A stretch of DNA of 64,000 nt from contig NZ_LT607753.1 in NCBI RefSeq assembly GCF_900090295.1, positions 1,054,001 through 1,118,000 on the forward strand, in the 5' to 3' direction. Shown here piece after piece: positions 61,354 to 64,000 of this stretch; position 1 is the first letter of the stretch, and every line of letters starts with the position of its first letter. Source of the DNA: Micromonospora coxensis (GTDB lineage Bacteria; Actinomycetota; Actinomycetes; Mycobacteriales; Micromonosporaceae). A program made the translations under genes and the position numbers. The notes below the pieces were generated by a model, which had not been told where the DNA came from, ran no database searches, and saw only the letters and a list, made by a program, of their open reading frames with translations.

Positions 61354-61369
61354 TTCTACAGTTGTAGAA
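61354..61369. promoter_or_regulatory. TetR operator candidate, site 2
   Basis: TTCTACAGTTGTAGAA has perfect 7-bp arms around a 2-bp centre. It ends 11 bp before the monooxygenase ATG, so a bound repressor would cover the ribosome-binding region and probably the promoter. AT-rich against its surroundings. Confidence 0.75.
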
Positions 61370-61380
61370 GGGCGGTCGGG

Positions 61381-62541
61381 ATGGACGGACACGCGGTGGT
61401 CGTCGGCGGCGGCATCGGCGGCCTGGCCGCCGCGCTCGCCCTGCACCGGTCGGGCTGGCGGGTCACCGTGCTGGAACGCGCGCCGGAACTGGGCGAGGTG
61501 GGCGCGGGGCTGGCCCTGATGGAGAACGCGCTGCGCGGGCTGGACGCGCTCGGCGTCGGCCCGGCGGTCCGCGCGCACGGGCGCGTCGACGGCTCGGGCG
61601 GGCTGCGCAGCCGCACCGGCCGCTGGCTGTCCCGGGTCGAGGCGGCGGGGATGACCAGCCAGCTCGGCACCACCATGGTCGGCATCCACCGCGCCGACCT
61701 GCACGGCATCCTGCGTGACGCCCTGCCGCCGGCCGCGCTGCGCACCGACGCCGAGGTCCTCGACGTGACGACCGGCCCGCACGGGGCCGAGGTGCGCCAC
61801 CGCCGGCACGGGGAGCCGGCCACCCTCGCCGCCGACCTGGTCGTCGGCGCGGACGGCCTGCGCTCGACGGTACGGTCCCGACTCTGGCCGGACGTCCCGC
61901 CGCCGGTGTACGCCGGGGCGACGGCCTGGCGGGCGGCGATCGCCTGGACCGACCCACTGCCGACCGCGGTGAGCTGGGGCGCCGGGGCGGAGTTCGGCAT
62001 GCTGCCGCTCGCCCCGGGCCGCATCTACTGGTACGCCGCGGTGACCGCCCCGCCCGGCGGGCGGGCGCCGGACGAGCTGGCCGCCGTGCGGGAGCGCTTC
62101 GGCGACTGGCACGACCCGATCCCCGCGCTGCTCGCCGCCACCGCGCCGGAGCAGGTGCTGCGCCACGACCTGTACCACCTGGCCACCGGGTTGCCCTCCT
62201 ACGTGCACGGCCGGGTGGCGCTGCTCGGCGACGCGGCGCACGCGATGACCCCGTACCTCGGTCAGGGCGCCGCCCAGGCGATCGAGGACGCGGTGACCCT
62301 CGGCGCGGCGTGCGCCGGCGGGCCGGCCGACCTGGACGCCGCCCTGGCCCGGTACGACAGCCGGCGCCGCCCGCGCACCCAGGCGCTCGCCCGGGCCTCG
62401 GCCCGCGCCGGCCGGTACGGGCAGCAACTGCGCCACCCGGTCGCGGTCGCCCTCCGCGACACCGCCATCCGGCTCACCCCGTCCCGGGTGGCGCTGCGCC
62501 AGGCCGCCCGGTACGCCGACTGGCATCCGCCGCGCCCCTGA
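61381..62541 (+). CDS. FAD-dependent monooxygenase (salicylate hydroxylase-like group)
   Basis: A 386-residue class A flavin monooxygenase: VVVGGGIGGLAAALALHRSG (residues 6-25), VVGADGLRSTVRSRL, and VALLGDAAHAMTPYLGQGAAQ. Length and motif spacing match the small aromatic hydroxylases. Under the divergent TetR gene it may respond to a toxic aromatic or xenobiotic. Substrate unknown. ATG 61381. Confidence 0.9.
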   Translation: MDGHAVVVGGGIGGLAAALALHRSGWRVTVLERAPELGEVGAGLALMENALRGLDALGVGPAVRAHGRVDGSGGLRSRTGRWLSRVEAAGMTSQLGTTMVGIHRADLHGILRDALPPAALRTDAEVLDVTTGPHGAEVRHRRHGEPATLAADLVVGADGLRSTVRSRLWPDVPPPVYAGATAWRAAIAWTDPLPTAVSWGAGAEFGMLPLAPGRIYWYAAVTAPPGGRAPDELAAVRERFGDWHDPIPALLAATAPEQVLRHDLYHLATGLPSYVHGRVALLGDAAHAMTPYLGQGAAQAIEDAVTLGAACAGGPADLDAALARYDSRRRPRTQALARASARAGRYGQQLRHPVAVALRDTAIRLTPSRVALRQAARYADWHPPRP

Positions 62542-62849
62542 CCCAGCACCCGACAGGACGGCACGCCCACCGACGCATGCCAGCCCGAAGCGCCGGCCGG
62601 GACCCGGGCGCGCCCCCGGCGCATTGACAGGAGCCAGCCGCAGGAGCCGGCCGCAGGGGCAGGCACCGGCACCGGCACCGGCACGATCGAAATCGGACCG
62701 GAAATCGTCACCGGCCCAACCCTTCAGATTATCGACCGCGTACGTTTTTCCGGCTCCACCGAATGGGAGATCACGTCGGTAAGATCGGCGACACCGATCT
62801 GACTGATCATTGACTGCTCACCGTGACCGCGATCACACACACTGCTGGC
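62542..62849. other. Intergenic stretch before the LppM-like gene
   Basis: A relatively AT-rich block lies at 62720-62820 (CAGATTATCGACC; GATCATTGACTGCTCACC). It could hold the promoter; TTGACT at 62810-62815 is a possible -35. A short ACCGGC tandem run is at 62665-62685. Nothing else is recognised. Confidence 0.45.
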
Positions 62850-63683
62850 ATGAATACGAGACTCACACGCGGCAGGGCATTCCGCGTCGCGGTGTGTCTC
62901 GCCCTGGTGGCCACGCTCGCCGGATGCATGCAACTGCACGTCGGGCTCACCGTCCACGCCGACGACACGGTCGACGGGCAACTGCTCCTGACCGCCGAGA
63001 AGCGGTTGCTGACCACCAGGAACAGGACGGTCCAGGTCGGCTTCGCCGAGCTGCGGCAGAACATGCCCTCCCTGCCTCCCGGCGAGGAGAGCGTCTACGA
63101 GAACCCGACCCACTACGGTTCTCTGATCGATTATCGGCGCACTCCGCTGGCGGATTTCCGCAGCGACAGCCTGAATCTGGTGCGCGACGGCGACCTGCTC
63201 CGCTTCCACCTCTCGCTCGATCCGCGGAAATACGGCGGGAAGGTGGCCGAGCAGGATCCGCGCAACCAGGCCCTGTTCCTCCAGTCGGCGTCGTTCGAGA
63301 TTTCCGTGACCTTCCCCGGCCGGGTGATCGATTCCAACGGCGCGGTGACCGGCCGTTCGGTCACCTGGAAGGTCGGGCCGGGCCGCGACAAGCCGACCGA
63401 ACTACGGGCCGTTGCCGAGGCCCCGCCCCCGGCCACGCCGACGGCCGCCGGTCCGGGCGGCGCGGCCACCACCGACGACGACGGCGGCGTCCCGTGGCTC
63501 GTGGTCGGCGTCGGTCTCGGCGTCGTGCTGCTGCTGGCCGCGGTGGGCGTCGTCGTCCTGCTGCGCCGCCGCCGGGGCGCTGCCGCCCCGGCGACCCCGA
63601 CGGACACTCCCGTCGTCCCGAGCCCGTCGACCCCGACGGACACTCCCGCCGCCGCGGCGGCGGAGCATCCGGGGTCGGTCTGA
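62850..63683 (+). CDS. LppM-like lipoprotein with C-terminal membrane anchor
   Basis: A 277-residue exported protein. Signal peptide with lipobox LATLAGC-like (LVATLAGC, cysteine near residue 26). The soluble domain MQLHVGLTVHADDTVDGQLLL, DPRNQALFLQ... matches the LppM pattern known from mycobacteria, where it acts at the envelope. A second helix (VPWLVVGVGLGVVLLLAAVG) and a basic stop-transfer RRRRG precede a Pro/Thr tail with PTDTP repeated. ATG 62850; a GTG at 62823 would displace the signal. Confidence 0.8.
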   Translation: MNTRLTRGRAFRVAVCLALVATLAGCMQLHVGLTVHADDTVDGQLLLTAEKRLLTTRNRTVQVGFAELRQNMPSLPPGEESVYENPTHYGSLIDYRRTPLADFRSDSLNLVRDGDLLRFHLSLDPRKYGGKVAEQDPRNQALFLQSASFEISVTFPGRVIDSNGAVTGRSVTWKVGPGRDKPTELRAVAEAPPPATPTAAGPGGAATTDDDGGVPWLVVGVGLGVVLLLAAVGVVVLLRRRRGAAAPATPTDTPVVPSPSTPTDTPAAAAAEHPGSV

Positions 63684-63793
63684 CCGACGCCGGTCCGACC
63701 GCCCCACCACCGTCACCCGGACGTCCGCCCGTCGGCCGTCGCACCTCCCCACCACCCCACCCGCTCCACCGCACCGTCCGAAGGGAGATCGCC

Positions 63794-64000
63794 GTGAACG
63801 ATCTCTTCACCTGGGCCGCCCTCGGCAGCCTCACCGGCGCCAGCGCCGCCACCCTGCTGACCGCCAACGTCGTCGGCGGGCTGATCGGCCCGAACGGCGA
63901 CAAGGCCCGCAAGTGGATCGCCCTGGGCGTCGCCCTCGCGCTCTCCTACGCCACCGCGGCGTTCGCCGCCGACGCCGGCGCCGAGAAGTGGATCATCGCG
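63794..64000 (+). CDS. Small membrane protein, cut by the window end
   Basis: The first 69 codons are visible. Two hydrophobic segments (FTWAALGSLTGASAATLL; WIALGVALALSYATAAF) are linked by GPNGDKARK. GTG 63794 has GGGAG 7 nt upstream. It could pair with the upstream lipoprotein, 110 bp away. Family unknown from this part. Confidence 0.65.
   Translation, partial: MNDLFTWAALGSLTGASAATLLTANVVGGLIGPNGDKARKWIALGVALALSYATAAFAADAGAEKWIIA

Overview
The window is very GC-rich (low-to-mid 70s percent by eye) and its genes are packed in long runs whose stop and start codons overlap as ATGA or GTGA. Together with a SARP regulator, a large LuxR-type (LAL) regulator, a spore-pigment-like type II polyketide cluster and a cobalamin operon, this points to a filamentous actinomycete. 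Micromonosporaceae is my best guess; that is inference from gene content, not a measured placement.

Layout. (1) 114-434: a small SMR efflux protein, then a gene-poor stretch holding two palindromic repeats. (2) 1.16-12.6 kb: an aromatic polyketide cluster. Nine minus-strand genes run from 9482 to 1164: TcmI-type cyclase, acetyl-CoA carboxylase accDA fusion, biotin carrier, biotin carboxylase, ACP-aromatase/cyclase fusion, cupin, KS-alpha, KS-beta, ABM-fold monooxygenase. A divergent SARP regulator and a plus-strand pair (second TcmI-type cyclase plus FAD monooxygenase) complete it. The gene set matches whiE-type spore pigment clusters, with a dedicated malonyl-CoA supply added. 11-bp-spaced direct repeats of the SARP type lie in both control regions. 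(3) 12.8-33.2 kb: a mixed housekeeping and accessory region: helix-hairpin-helix membrane protein, secreted parallel beta-helix protein, APC-type permease, APH-fold kinase, DUF5995-like protein, a LAL regulator divergent from a cyclase/ATPase protein, dienelactone-hydrolase-like protein, glycosyltransferase, thioesterase, quinone oxidoreductase, two fluoride channel genes, and a HATPase signalling protein.

(4) 33.3-52.2 kb: a single long cobalamin operon on the minus strand. A clear B12 riboswitch (about 52025-52190) precedes cobN, chlID-type chelatase, cobO, cobB, cobI, cobM, cbiD, cobL, a 45-codon ORF, cbiG-cobJ fusion, ferredoxin, a nickel/cobalt permease, cobH and a cbiX-cobA fusion. Almost every junction overlaps by 1-4 nt. 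Two features stand out: three tandem 59-bp units between cobN and the chelatase gene, each a complete RBS plus 20-codon ORF overlapping the next; and a 23-unit, 15-bp in-frame minisatellite inside cbiG-cobJ. Both an early (CbiX) and a late (CobN/ChlID) cobalt chelatase are encoded.

(5) 52.4-64 kb: metallo-beta-lactamase-fold hydrolase, aldo/keto reductase, an MFS permease divergent from a LacI regulator with LacI-type operators, FUSC-like protein, NmrA-like protein divergent from an AraC regulator, a repeat-rich gap, a TetR regulator divergent from an FAD monooxygenase with two operators, an LppM-like lipoprotein and a membrane protein cut by the window end. A long palindrome at 60451-60504 is homologous, in inverted orientation, to one at 613-670, with a compensatory stem change between the copies.
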